Below, piece by piece: positions 44,845-53,022 of a DNA stretch of 64,000 bases. The stretch is taken from the NCBI GenBank assembly GCA_947493195.1, contig CANLQG010000004.1:62001-126000 (forward strand). The letters run 5' to 3'. The stretch's first letter is position 1, and each line of letters begins with the position of its first letter. The notes below the pieces were generated by a model. The model had not been told where the DNA came from, searched no databases, and worked only from the letters and a program-made list of their open reading frames with translations. The translations under genes and the position numbers were made by a program. Origin of the DNA: an uncultured Sphingomonadaceae bacterium. Its GTDB lineage: Bacteria > Pseudomonadota > Alphaproteobacteria > Sphingomonadales > Sphingomonadaceae.

Positions 44845-46890
44845 ATGACCCTGCTTCGCACGACCTTGCGTTCCGGCCTTCTTGCCACCGCGCTGACATT
44901 GCCTGCCGTCCCCGCCCTTGCCCGCGACATGACGCCCGAGGATGTCGCCCGCATCGAATACACCGGCACCGTGGCCGTGTCGCAGGATGGCAGCCACGTT
45001 GCCTACACCCGCGTCCACTGGCCCGATGTCACGCGCGGGGAGGAAAACGGCACCGCAGACCAGCAGCTGTTCCTTGCCGATGGCGCAATGGACGTGCGTG
45101 CCTACCTGCCCGAAGACATGAGCGTGGGTTCCATCGGCTTCAATCCCGATGGCAGCATGATAACCTTCTTGTGGAGCGACGGTGACGACGACCGCTCCGT
45201 ATGGGGCATCCCGGTCAACGGCGGTGCCTATCGCAAGATCGCCGGCGTCGCCGACGCGGCCGTGCGCGACTATGCGTTCTCCCCCGATGGCAGCCGAGTC
45301 TACATGCTGGTGTCGTCCGCTCCCGACGAAGACCGCGAGGCCGAAGCCGACGATGGCTTTAACGCCGTGGTCTACGAGGAAGAACTGCTGTTCAATCGCA
45401 TGTTCGTGGCCGACGCGAGCGGAACCGAGGTGGATGCGGAACCGGTCGAGTTCGAAGTGCCCGGCTATGTCAGCAGCTTCGATATCGCCCCCGACGGCCA
45501 GACCGCGATGATCGTGACCGCGCCTACCCCGCTGGTCGACGATTCGCTTACCTCGCAGCGGGTGAACCTGCTGAACCTGGCGAGCGGCGACGTGACCGTC
45601 GTGGAAACGCCGGGCAAGCTGGGCGACGTTGAATTCTCTCCCGATTCCCGCACCCTGTCGATGGTCGCGGGCGTGGATGCCAACGACCCTGCCGCCACCA
45701 CGCTGCACCTGGTGGACGTGATGACCGGCAGCTATTCTGCCGTGAACGAAGGCGCGGCAGAGGCCGTGGTGGACACCGAGTGGATGTCCGACGGCCGCCT
45801 TGCCGCTGTTGTCCACGTGGGCGCGCAGAGCGTGCTGCGGTTCTACTCCGCTGACGGCGAAGAGCAGCGCGAATACGATCCCGGCAGCCTGATCCTGACC
45901 AGCCTGGAACAGGGCGGCAACCGCCTGGTGGTGGAAGCCAACTCCCCCGAGCATCCCAACGAGCTGTTCAGCTTCAACTCCGGCGAATTCATCCGCTGGA
46001 CGAACCACAACCCGTGGCTGGCGGAAATCGATTTCGGCGAGCAGCGCACCTACACCTTCACCGCCACCGACGGCACCGAGATCGAGGGCGTGCTGGTTCT
46101 TCCGGTAGGCGGCGTTCCTGCTGGCGGTGCACCCACGATCCTGGACGTGCACGGCGGCCCCGAGGCGCATGAAAGCAACGGCTGGGTCACCAGCTATTCC
46201 AACCCCGGCCAGGTGGCCGCGGGCCAGGGCTATGCGGTATTCCTGCCCAATTACCGTGGCTCTACCGCCTACGGCACGGCATTCTCGAAAGCCCACTCAG
46301 GCAACTACACCGATCCCGAATTCCGCGACCTGGTGGACGGCAAGGCTGCGCTAGTGGCAGAAGGCATCGCCGACGCGGACCGCGTGGGCGTGACCGGCGG
46401 CTCCTACGGCGGTTATGCCACCGCCTGGTCGTCTACCTACAATTCGGAGGAGTTCGCCGCGGGCGTGATGTTCGTTGGCATCTCCAACCAGATCAGCAAG
46501 GTCGGCACCGGTGACATCCCGAACGAGATGTACCTCGTCCACGCGCGCCAGTGGCCGTGGGAAGACTGGCAGAACTTCCTTGAAGTCAGCCCGATTTACT
46601 ACACCGATCGCGCCGACACCCCGCTGCTGATCATGCACGGCGATTCCGACACCCGCGTCGATCCGGGCCAGAGCCTTGAGCTTTATCGCTACATCAGCCT
46701 GCGCCGCCCGGACACGCCACTGCGCCTGGTGTTCTATCCCGGCGAAGGCCACGGCAACGCCCGTGCAGCCTCTCGCTACGAATACAACCTGCGCATGATG
46801 CAGTGGTTCGACACCTACCTGATGACGGGCGATCGCGACGCCGAACTGCCGCCCAGCCGACCCGAGCTAATGATCGAGGAAGAAGACTGA
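44845..46890 (+). CDS. S9-family prolyl oligopeptidase-type peptidase, exported
   Basis: A 681-residue protein. Signal peptide (GLLATALTLPAVPALA), N-terminal beta-propeller with repeated FNPDGS, FSPDGSRV, FSPDSRTL strands, and a C-terminal alpha/beta-hydrolase: TGGSYGGYATAW with Ser520, HGDSDTRVDP with Asp602 and EGHGNARA with His636. It resembles S9C acylaminoacyl- or dipeptidyl-peptidase types found in the periplasm. Substrate unknown. Followed by a terminator at 46918-46947. Confidence 0.93.
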   Translation: MTLLRTTLRSGLLATALTLPAVPALARDMTPEDVARIEYTGTVAVSQDGSHVAYTRVHWPDVTRGEENGTADQQLFLADGAMDVRAYLPEDMSVGSIGFNPDGSMITFLWSDGDDDRSVWGIPVNGGAYRKIAGVADAAVRDYAFSPDGSRVYMLVSSAPDEDREAEADDGFNAVVYEEELLFNRMFVADASGTEVDAEPVEFEVPGYVSSFDIAPDGQTAMIVTAPTPLVDDSLTSQRVNLLNLASGDVTVVETPGKLGDVEFSPDSRTLSMVAGVDANDPAATTLHLVDVMTGSYSAVNEGAAEAVVDTEWMSDGRLAAVVHVGAQSVLRFYSADGEEQREYDPGSLILTSLEQGGNRLVVEANSPEHPNELFSFNSGEFIRWTNHNPWLAEIDFGEQRTYTFTATDGTEIEGVLVLPVGGVPAGGAPTILDVHGGPEAHESNGWVTSYSNPGQVAAGQGYAVFLPNYRGSTAYGTAFSKAHSGNYTDPEFRDLVDGKAALVAEGIADADRVGVTGGSYGGYATAWSSTYNSEEFAAGVMFVGISNQISKVGTGDIPNEMYLVHARQWPWEDWQNFLEVSPIYYTDRADTPLLIMHGDSDTRVDPGQSLELYRYISLRRPDTPLRLVFYPGEGHGNARAASRYEYNLRMMQWFDTYLMTGDRDAELPPSRPELMIEEED

Positions 46891-46917
46891 GCGTCCTTGC
46901 CAGTTGATTGAAAGGAA

Positions 46918-46947
46918 AAGGGGAGCGGCCGTGTGGTTGCTCCCCTT
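46918..46947 (+). terminator. Rho-independent-type terminator after the S9 peptidase
   Basis: 9-bp perfect stem AAGGGGAGC (46918-46926) with GCTCCCCTT (46939-46947), 12-base loop, followed by CTCTTTGTC. It also lies after the MipA/OmpV gene on the other strand, so it may serve both convergent transcripts. Confidence 0.85.
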
Positions 46948-46991
46948 CTCTTTGTCTCGATATAGGCCGCGTGTGGCCTCAGCGGAACGCG

Positions 46992-47882
46992 TCAGAATGT
47001 ATAGCCGATGCCTACCGCGCTGATAAACTGGTCCTTGCTGCCGCGAATGTCGGTGAACGGCGTATCCGCCGCATCGCCAAGCACGCGCGAATAGCCGCCC
47101 AGCACTATCACACCCAGACCGCCGTTGGTGACATCGCCGTCCAGGTCGATACCCAGCAGCAGGTTCACGCCCGCGCTGGTGAAGCCACCGCCGCGCGGCT
47201 CGAACTCCGGCAGGGGGGCGGCCCCGTCGCCGATGAAGGCCGTGTCATCGACGCGGAAATAGTAATCCTGAAAATCCTCGTCCGCCCATTCGGCAGAGAC
47301 CGAGAGGCTGGCGAATATCGCTCGGCTGAGTGGGGTGGAATAGCTGACCGAGGGCGATACCGTCAGGCCGCCATGTGCGCCGTTGATATCCCACATGGCA
47401 TCGACGCCCACGCCGATGCTGTCATAGGGATTGAGCACGGCGGGGAAGTTCAGCCCGACGCTGGGGCCGACCTCGATAGCGCGGTCCAGCTCGCCATATT
47501 GGAGCACGACCTCGTCCTCTATCTGCGAAGCGCGATTGGCACGCAGGCGCGCTGCGATACCCAGGTCGAGGCCCACGCCTTCCTCGGGGTCCTGCACGAA
47601 ATCGAGCTCCACCCCTCCGGCGCGCGGATTGATGTCTACCCCGCCCAGCGAACCCTGCACGACGGGCAGCACCGAGAACACGTAGTCGTCGGAACCGGTG
47701 TAGGAGGGATTGAGCGCTACGCCCACGCCCACTGACAGGTAATCGCCAGCGAAAACCGTGTCCTCGATATCGGGCGGACCCTGCGTTTCGGCATCGTCCT
47801 GCGCCAGCACCGGGCTGGCGGACAGGGCGGTAAGGATGGTGCCGCAGGCGATGGCAGCAGGCGAAAGAAAGCGTGTCTTCAT
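46992..47882 (-). CDS. MipA/OmpV-family outer-membrane protein
   Basis: A 296-residue protein with a Sec signal peptide (ACGTILTALSASPVLAQ) and a beta-barrel of alternating polar and aromatic strands ending in GIGYTF, the terminal Phe expected for OMPs. The block DYLSVGVGVALNPSYTGSDD and YSRVLGDAADTPFTDIRGSK match MipA/OmpV. E. coli MipA scaffolds murein synthases; in alphaproteobacteria the role is uncertain. Divergent from crtY. Confidence 0.92.
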   Translation of the reverse strand: MKTRFLSPAAIACGTILTALSASPVLAQDDAETQGPPDIEDTVFAGDYLSVGVGVALNPSYTGSDDYVFSVLPVVQGSLGGVDINPRAGGVELDFVQDPEEGVGLDLGIAARLRANRASQIEDEVVLQYGELDRAIEVGPSVGLNFPAVLNPYDSIGVGVDAMWDINGAHGGLTVSPSVSYSTPLSRAIFASLSVSAEWADEDFQDYYFRVDDTAFIGDGAAPLPEFEPRGGGFTSAGVNLLLGIDLDGDVTNGGLGVIVLGGYSRVLGDAADTPFTDIRGSKDQFISAVGIGYTF

Positions 47883-48006
47883 GGATTTTCCCGTCTTGTT
47901 TGCAACATGAACGGGCGGTTCCCCGCGCGGTTCCTTCGCTCCCCCTTCGGCAATTCGACGCGGGACCAAGGGCTGTGATTGCACGCGTTCGCCATTCCGC
48001 TAAGGC

Positions 48007-49245
48007 ATGTGGGAGATGAACGGGCGCGATTGCGATATTGCCATCATTGGTGGCGGCCTGTCCGGTGGGCTGATTGCGCTGGCGCTGGCCGTGCTGCGGC
48101 CGGACGTGTCGGTAAGGCTTGTCGAAGCGGGCGACCGGCTGGGCGGCAACCACCGCTGGAGCTGGTTCGGCACCGACCTTTCGGAAGCGGGCGCAGCACT
48201 GATGGAGGCATTCCGGCGGACCGAGTGGAACGACGGCTACATCGTTCGCTTTCCCAAGTATCGCCGGCATCTGAAATCGTCCTATCTCTCGCTCGCCAGC
48301 ACGGATTTCGCCGCCCGGCTGGAGCGGGACTTGCCCGAAGGCGTCATCATGACAGGGCAAGAGGTAACGGCGCTGGATGCCGATGGGGCTGACCTTGCCG
48401 ACGGCACCCGGATCACCGCCCGGACCGTGATCGATTGCCGGGGCTTCACCCCCACCGACACCCTGCAGGGAGGCTGGCAGGTCTTCATGGGCCGCCACCT
48501 GCGCACGCCCGAGCCGCACGGCATTTCCCGGCCCACCATCATGGATGCCGATGTCGACCAGCTTGCACCGTACGCCAACCGGACGGCAGGTAACGACGGT
48601 GCCTACCGCTTTGTCTATGTCCTGCCGCTGGGCGCGCATGACCTGTTTATCGAGGATACCTATTACGCCGACAAACCGCTGCTAGACCGTTCTGCCCTGT
48701 CCGCGCGGATCGACGAGTATCAGCGCGCGCTGGGCGTGACCGGCGATCCCGTGGGCTTCGAGACCGGCGTGCTGCCCGTCATTACCGGCGGCGATTTCCC
48801 GGCCTTCAAGCGCCAGCACCGGGTAGAGGGAGTGGCACAGGCCGGTACGCGCGGCGGCTTCGTCCATCCGCTCACCAGCTATACCCTGCCCATCGCCGTG
48901 GACGTGGCGCTGGCCGTTGCCGAAGATGCGGACCTGCCGGGCGACCAGATGGCCGCCAAGCTGGAAGCGCGGGCGCGCCGTCACTGGGCTGCCATGGGCC
49001 ATTACCGGATGCTGGGAACCATGCTGTTCTGCGGCGCACGCCCGCGGGAACGCTACCGCGTGTTCGAACGCTTCTACCGCCTGCGCGAACCGCTGATCGA
49101 GCGGTTCTATGCTGGCAAGTCCACCCTGCTCGACAAGCTGCGCGTACTGTCGGGCAAGCCACCCATTCCCATTATCCGGGGCATCGGCGCTCTCATGTCG
49201 AAGGCCCCGCCCCTCATTGCCCCCTCCCGGAAGGATACCGAATGA
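48007..49245 (+). CDS. crtY: Lycopene beta-cyclase
   Basis: A 412-residue FAD enzyme that forms the beta-ionone rings of beta-carotene from lycopene. N-terminal dinucleotide-binding motif IAIIGGGLSGGLIALAL, then LGGNHRWSWFG and the CrtY-type phrases RTVIDCRGF, FIEDTYYAD, YTLPIAVDVALAV. First gene of the crt operon; its TGA overlaps the crtI ATG by 4 bases. ATG at 48007 is used; 48016 is an alternative. Confidence 0.96.
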   Translation: MWEMNGRDCDIAIIGGGLSGGLIALALAVLRPDVSVRLVEAGDRLGGNHRWSWFGTDLSEAGAALMEAFRRTEWNDGYIVRFPKYRRHLKSSYLSLASTDFAARLERDLPEGVIMTGQEVTALDADGADLADGTRITARTVIDCRGFTPTDTLQGGWQVFMGRHLRTPEPHGISRPTIMDADVDQLAPYANRTAGNDGAYRFVYVLPLGAHDLFIEDTYYADKPLLDRSALSARIDEYQRALGVTGDPVGFETGVLPVITGGDFPAFKRQHRVEGVAQAGTRGGFVHPLTSYTLPIAVDVALAVAEDADLPGDQMAAKLEARARRHWAAMGHYRMLGTMLFCGARPRERYRVFERFYRLREPLIERFYAGKSTLLDKLRVLSGKPPIPIIRGIGALMSKAPPLIAPSRKDTE

Positions 49246-50738
49246 CTACCCCAGAAGGCCGAACCGCTTGCGTGATCGGGGCCGGTTTCGGCGGCATGGC
49301 TCTCGCCATCCGCCTGCAGAGCGCCGGGATCGCCACCACCGTCGTCGAAAGCCGCGACAAGCCCGGGGGCCGCGCATACTACTGGGAAAAGGACGGCTTC
49401 ACCTTCGATGCGGGGCCAACCGTGGTGACCGACCCCGATTGCCTGCGCGAGCTGTGGGAACTGTCGGGCCACGACATGGACGAGGATCTGGAGTTGATGA
49501 AGGTCATGCCCTTCTACCGGCTCAACTGGCCCGACGGCGTGAACTTCGACTATTCCAATGACGAGGAAGACCTGCGCAAGGAAATCATGAAGCTGGAGCC
49601 TGCCGACGTGGCCGGTTACGACCGCTTTCTGGACTATGCCGCCGGTGTTTACGAGGAAGGCTATGTCAAGCTGGGCACCGTGCCGTTCCTCGATTTCAAG
49701 AGCATGATCAAGGCCGCGCCCGCGCTGATGAAGAAGCAGGCCTGGCGCAGCGTCTATTCGATCGTCTCGAAGTACATCAAGAACGAGAAGCTGCGCGAGG
49801 CGCTGTCGTTCCACACCCTGCTGGTGGGCGGCAGCCCGATGAAGACCTCCAGCATCTATGCCCTGATCCACAAGCTGGAGAAGGATGGCGGCGTGTGGTG
49901 GACGCGTGGCGGCACCAATCGTCTCATCGCCGGAATGGTCCGCCATTTCGAGCGGCTGGGCGGCACCATGCGCGTGGGCGACGCGGTTACCCGCGTCGAA
50001 ACCGAACGCACCCGCGCCAAGGCGGTCCACACCGCAAGCGGCTGGAGCCAGCGCTTCGATGCCGTGGCCAGCAACGCCGATATCATGCATTCCTACAAGG
50101 ACCTGCTGGGCGACAGCCAGCGAGGCAAGGCGCAGGCCAGGTCGCTGAAGAAGAAGACCTTCTCGCCTTCGCTTTTCGTCGTGCATTTCGGTATCGAGGG
50201 CACCTGGCCGGGCATTCCGCACCACATGATCCTGTTCGGTCCGCGCTATCACGGTCTGCTGGACGACATCTATTCCAAGGGCATCCTGCCCGCCGACTTC
50301 TCGATCTACCTGCACCATCCCACCGTCACCGATCCCAGCATGGCGCCCGAGGGCATGAGCACGTTCTACGCGCTGGTGCCGGTTGCGCACCTGGGCAAGA
50401 TGCCGATCGACTGGGACGAGGTCGGCCCGCAACTGGAAAAGCGGATTCTCGACGAAGTGGGCCGCCGCCTGATCCCCGATATCCACGACCGGATCGTGAC
50501 CAAGTTCAGCTACTCCCCGCTCGATTTCGCGGTGGACCTGAACGCCCACCACGGCAGCGCCTTCAGCCTGGAGCCGGTGCTGTGGCAAAGTGCCTTCTTC
50601 CGCGGCCACAACCGCGACGACGTGATCGAGAACTTCTACCTCGTGGGCGCAGGCACGCACCCCGGCGCAGGCATTCCCGGCGTTGTCGGCAGCGCCAAGG
50701 CGACGGCGGGGCTGATGATCGGGGACTTGTCTTCCTGA
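49242..50738 (+). CDS. crtI: Phytoene desaturase
   Basis: A 498-residue FAD-dependent desaturase converting phytoene to lycopene. ACVIGAGFGGMALAIRLQ (dinucleotide motif), ESRDKPGGRAYYWEKDGF, then the C-terminal family block NFYLVGAGTHPGAGIPGV. Typical bacterial CrtI length. Coupled to crtY by the ATGA overlap. Confidence 0.97.
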   Translation: MTTPEGRTACVIGAGFGGMALAIRLQSAGIATTVVESRDKPGGRAYYWEKDGFTFDAGPTVVTDPDCLRELWELSGHDMDEDLELMKVMPFYRLNWPDGVNFDYSNDEEDLRKEIMKLEPADVAGYDRFLDYAAGVYEEGYVKLGTVPFLDFKSMIKAAPALMKKQAWRSVYSIVSKYIKNEKLREALSFHTLLVGGSPMKTSSIYALIHKLEKDGGVWWTRGGTNRLIAGMVRHFERLGGTMRVGDAVTRVETERTRAKAVHTASGWSQRFDAVASNADIMHSYKDLLGDSQRGKAQARSLKKKTFSPSLFVVHFGIEGTWPGIPHHMILFGPRYHGLLDDIYSKGILPADFSIYLHHPTVTDPSMAPEGMSTFYALVPVAHLGKMPIDWDEVGPQLEKRILDEVGRRLIPDIHDRIVTKFSYSPLDFAVDLNAHHGSAFSLEPVLWQSAFFRGHNRDDVIENFYLVGAGTHPGAGIPGVVGSAKATAGLMIGDLSS

Positions 50739-50762
50739 CCGCTGTGGCTACGGGCTGAACCC

Positions 50763-51356
50763 ATGTCTGAGAATTTCAAACGCCTCGCCGTATATTGCGG
50801 CTCCGCCACGCCCGCCGATCCGCGCTACATCGAACTCGCCCGCCATGTCGGCACCACGCTGGCAAAGCGGGGAATCGGCGTCGTCTACGGCGGCGGCAAG
50901 GCCGGACTCATGGGCGCCATCGCCTATGCTGCGCTGGAAGCGGGCGGCGAAGTGATCGGCGTGATTCCGCAGGCGCTGGTCGACATGGAAGTGGCAAATC
51001 ACGATTGCACAGAACTGCACGTGGTCGATACCATGCACCAGCGCAAGCAGGCCTTCACCGACCTTTCCGATGGCTTCGTCACCCTGCCCGGCGGCGTGGG
51101 CACGCTGGACGAGTTGTGGGAGGCGGTCAGCTGGGCGCAGCTGGGCTATCACCAGAGCCCGGTCGGTCTTCTCAATGCCTTCGGATACTATGACGGGCTA
51201 ATAGCGTTTAACCGGCAAATGGCCGAAACCGGCTTTGTCAGGGAAATGCATCGCGACATCCTGATCGTGGGCGAAACGCTGGAGGAATTGCTCGAGAAGA
51301 TGGCGAATTACGAGCCTATCCAGACCATCGTGCAAATGCGCGCGGAGGATTTGTGA
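50763..51356 (+). CDS. LOG-family protein in the crt operon
   Basis: A 197-residue TIGR00730-type Rossmann protein. Landmarks: KRLAVYCGSATPADPRYIEL, GVVYGGGKAGLMGAIA, MHQRKQAFTDLSDGFVTLPG and the PGGVGTLDELWE motif of LOG cytokinin-activating phosphoribohydrolases. It removes ribose phosphate from adenine-type nucleotides. It lies 25 bases after crtI and its TGA overlaps the crtB GTG by 4 bases, so its expression is tied to carotenoid genes. Confidence 0.95.
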   Translation: MSENFKRLAVYCGSATPADPRYIELARHVGTTLAKRGIGVVYGGGKAGLMGAIAYAALEAGGEVIGVIPQALVDMEVANHDCTELHVVDTMHQRKQAFTDLSDGFVTLPGGVGTLDELWEAVSWAQLGYHQSPVGLLNAFGYYDGLIAFNRQMAETGFVREMHRDILIVGETLEELLEKMANYEPIQTIVQMRAEDL

Positions 51357-52459
51357 ACACGAAGCGCATCAGGCCCCGCCCGCTGGTGGCCAGCCAGCTG
51401 GTGAAGGCCACCCCGCGCCAGGTGGGCGGCGGTCGCTCGCGCGCGGCGCTGGTCGCGAAAGCGCGCGAGAGCATCGCCGAAGGGTCCAAAAGTTTCACCG
51501 TCGCCAGCTGGCTGTTCGACAAGGCTACTCGCGAACGCGCGCACCTGCTGTATGCGTGGTGCCGCCGGTGCGACGATATTGCCGACGGCCAGGAATACGG
51601 GTTCAGGGACGGCGCACGCGATCTGAAGCTGGACCAGGCCAGCGCGAAGGACCGGGTCGAAGCTATCCGCATTCTCACCCACCGCGCGCTGGACGGGCAG
51701 CCGACCGCCGACCTGGCATTCGACGCGCTGGGCCTCGTCGCTGCGGAATGCGGCATCACCCGCGAGATGTCCGACGACGTGATCGACGGCTTCGCCCTCG
51801 ATGCCGACGGCTGGCGTCCGCGCACCGAAGGCGACCTGATGCGCTACTGCTACCATGTGGCAGGCGCGGTGGGCGTGATGATGGCGAAGGTGATGGGCGT
51901 GCCCAGCGATGCGACTGAAACGCTGGACCGGGCCTGCGACCTTGGCCTTGCCTTCCAGCTCAACAACATAGCCCGCGACATCTGGGACGATGACGCTGCC
52001 GGGCGCTGCTACATTCCCGAAGAATGGCTGGTGGAGATGGACATCCCGCCCGGCCAGCTGATGAAGCCCGCCTACCGTGAACAGCTGGTGCAGCTGGCAG
52101 GCCGGCTGGTCTCCATCGCGCAGGTCCACGATATGCGCGCCCGCGTCGGTGCGGGGCGGCTGAAGTTCCGCCAGCGCTGGGCTGTGTTGTCAGCCGCCAA
52201 CATTTACGGCGCGATCGGCAAGAAAGTGCATGCCCGCGGCAAGGCCGCGTGGGATCACCGCGTGCGCATCGGATTTCTCGCCAAGCTGGGCCATATCGCC
52301 AGCGCGCTGAAGGAAACCATGCGCGGATCCTACCCGCCGCAGCTGGAACCGAAATGGACGCGCGGGCAGTTGATGGCGGCCGCGCGCATGGCAGGTCCGG
52401 TCGCGGGCGTGCCCAACACCCCGCTGCGCGACGAGGGCGTGCGGCGCAAGGAAGACTGA
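51353..52459 (+). CDS. crtB: Phytoene synthase
   Basis: A 368-residue head-to-head prenyltransferase making phytoene from two geranylgeranyl diphosphates. The two aspartate-rich diphosphate-binding motifs are present: CRRCDDIADGQ and LNNIARDIWDDD. Starts at GTG 51353, coupled to the LOG gene. Upstream residues 1-40 are basic and Pro/Arg-rich. Confidence 0.97.
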   Translation: MNTKRIRPRPLVASQLVKATPRQVGGGRSRAALVAKARESIAEGSKSFTVASWLFDKATRERAHLLYAWCRRCDDIADGQEYGFRDGARDLKLDQASAKDRVEAIRILTHRALDGQPTADLAFDALGLVAAECGITREMSDDVIDGFALDADGWRPRTEGDLMRYCYHVAGAVGVMMAKVMGVPSDATETLDRACDLGLAFQLNNIARDIWDDDAAGRCYIPEEWLVEMDIPPGQLMKPAYREQLVQLAGRLVSIAQVHDMRARVGAGRLKFRQRWAVLSAANIYGAIGKKVHARGKAAWDHRVRIGFLAKLGHIASALKETMRGSYPPQLEPKWTRGQLMAAARMAGPVAGVPNTPLRDEGVRRKED

Positions 52460-52470
52460 GGGGGAAATCG

Positions 52471-53022
52471 ATGCGGTTCGCAACCAAGCCAGCGCTGGCA
52501 GCAGTCGCAACGCTTGCGCTGACCGCTCCGGCGTTGGCGCAAGCCGGGGAAGCGGCGCAATTGCCGATCGTGAACGAGAGGCCGATCTTAGCAGCGGTGG
52601 ATGCCTTCATCGCTGCCATCGGTGACGACGACAAGACCGCCCTTGCCGACCACATGATCCCCGATGGCGTTATCTTCGTGCATAACCTCATGGATCCGGC
52701 AAACCCGTCGCTCGCCATCATCCCCGTGTCGGACCACCTGGAAAACTGGGCGCTACGCGACGGCGATTTCGAAGAGATCATGCACGGCTATGATTTGACT
52801 GTCAGCTGGACAATGGCGCACGCATGGGGCGGATATTCTTTCGCGGTCGACGGCGAAGTGACACATTGCGGGGTAAATTCGCTCAGCCTCGTGCAAACCG
52901 ATGATGGAACCTGGAAAGTCGGCAATGCCAGCTTCACGATGGTTTCTCCTGACAATTGCCGCTTCGTGGGTGCCGACTGGGTACCGGGAGCGGCCTGGCC
53001 AACGGGTTCTGACAAACGATGA
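52471..53022 (+). CDS. Periplasmic NTF2-like protein
   Basis: A 183-residue protein starting at ATG 52471 (GAGGGGG site). Sec signal (FATKPALAAVATLALTAPALAQ). The mature part reads like an NTF2/SnoaL-like domain: ILAAVDAFIAAIGDDDKTAL, IFVHNLMDP, SWTMAHAWGGYSFAVDGEV and DGTWKVGNASFTMV. It follows crtB by 11 bases and overlaps the carboxylase gene by 4, so it is transcribed with them. Ligand unknown. Confidence 0.78.
   Translation: MRFATKPALAAVATLALTAPALAQAGEAAQLPIVNERPILAAVDAFIAAIGDDDKTALADHMIPDGVIFVHNLMDPANPSLAIIPVSDHLENWALRDGDFEEIMHGYDLTVSWTMAHAWGGYSFAVDGEVTHCGVNSLSLVQTDDGTWKVGNASFTMVSPDNCRFVGADWVPGAAWPTGSDKR

Noticed and set aside
44836..46296. A 486-residue minus-strand frame under the S9 peptidase
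   Set aside because: Shadow; the S9 frame has all catalytic motifs.
49107..50660. A 517-residue minus-strand frame under crtI
   Set aside because: Shadow of crtI; no domain and poor composition.
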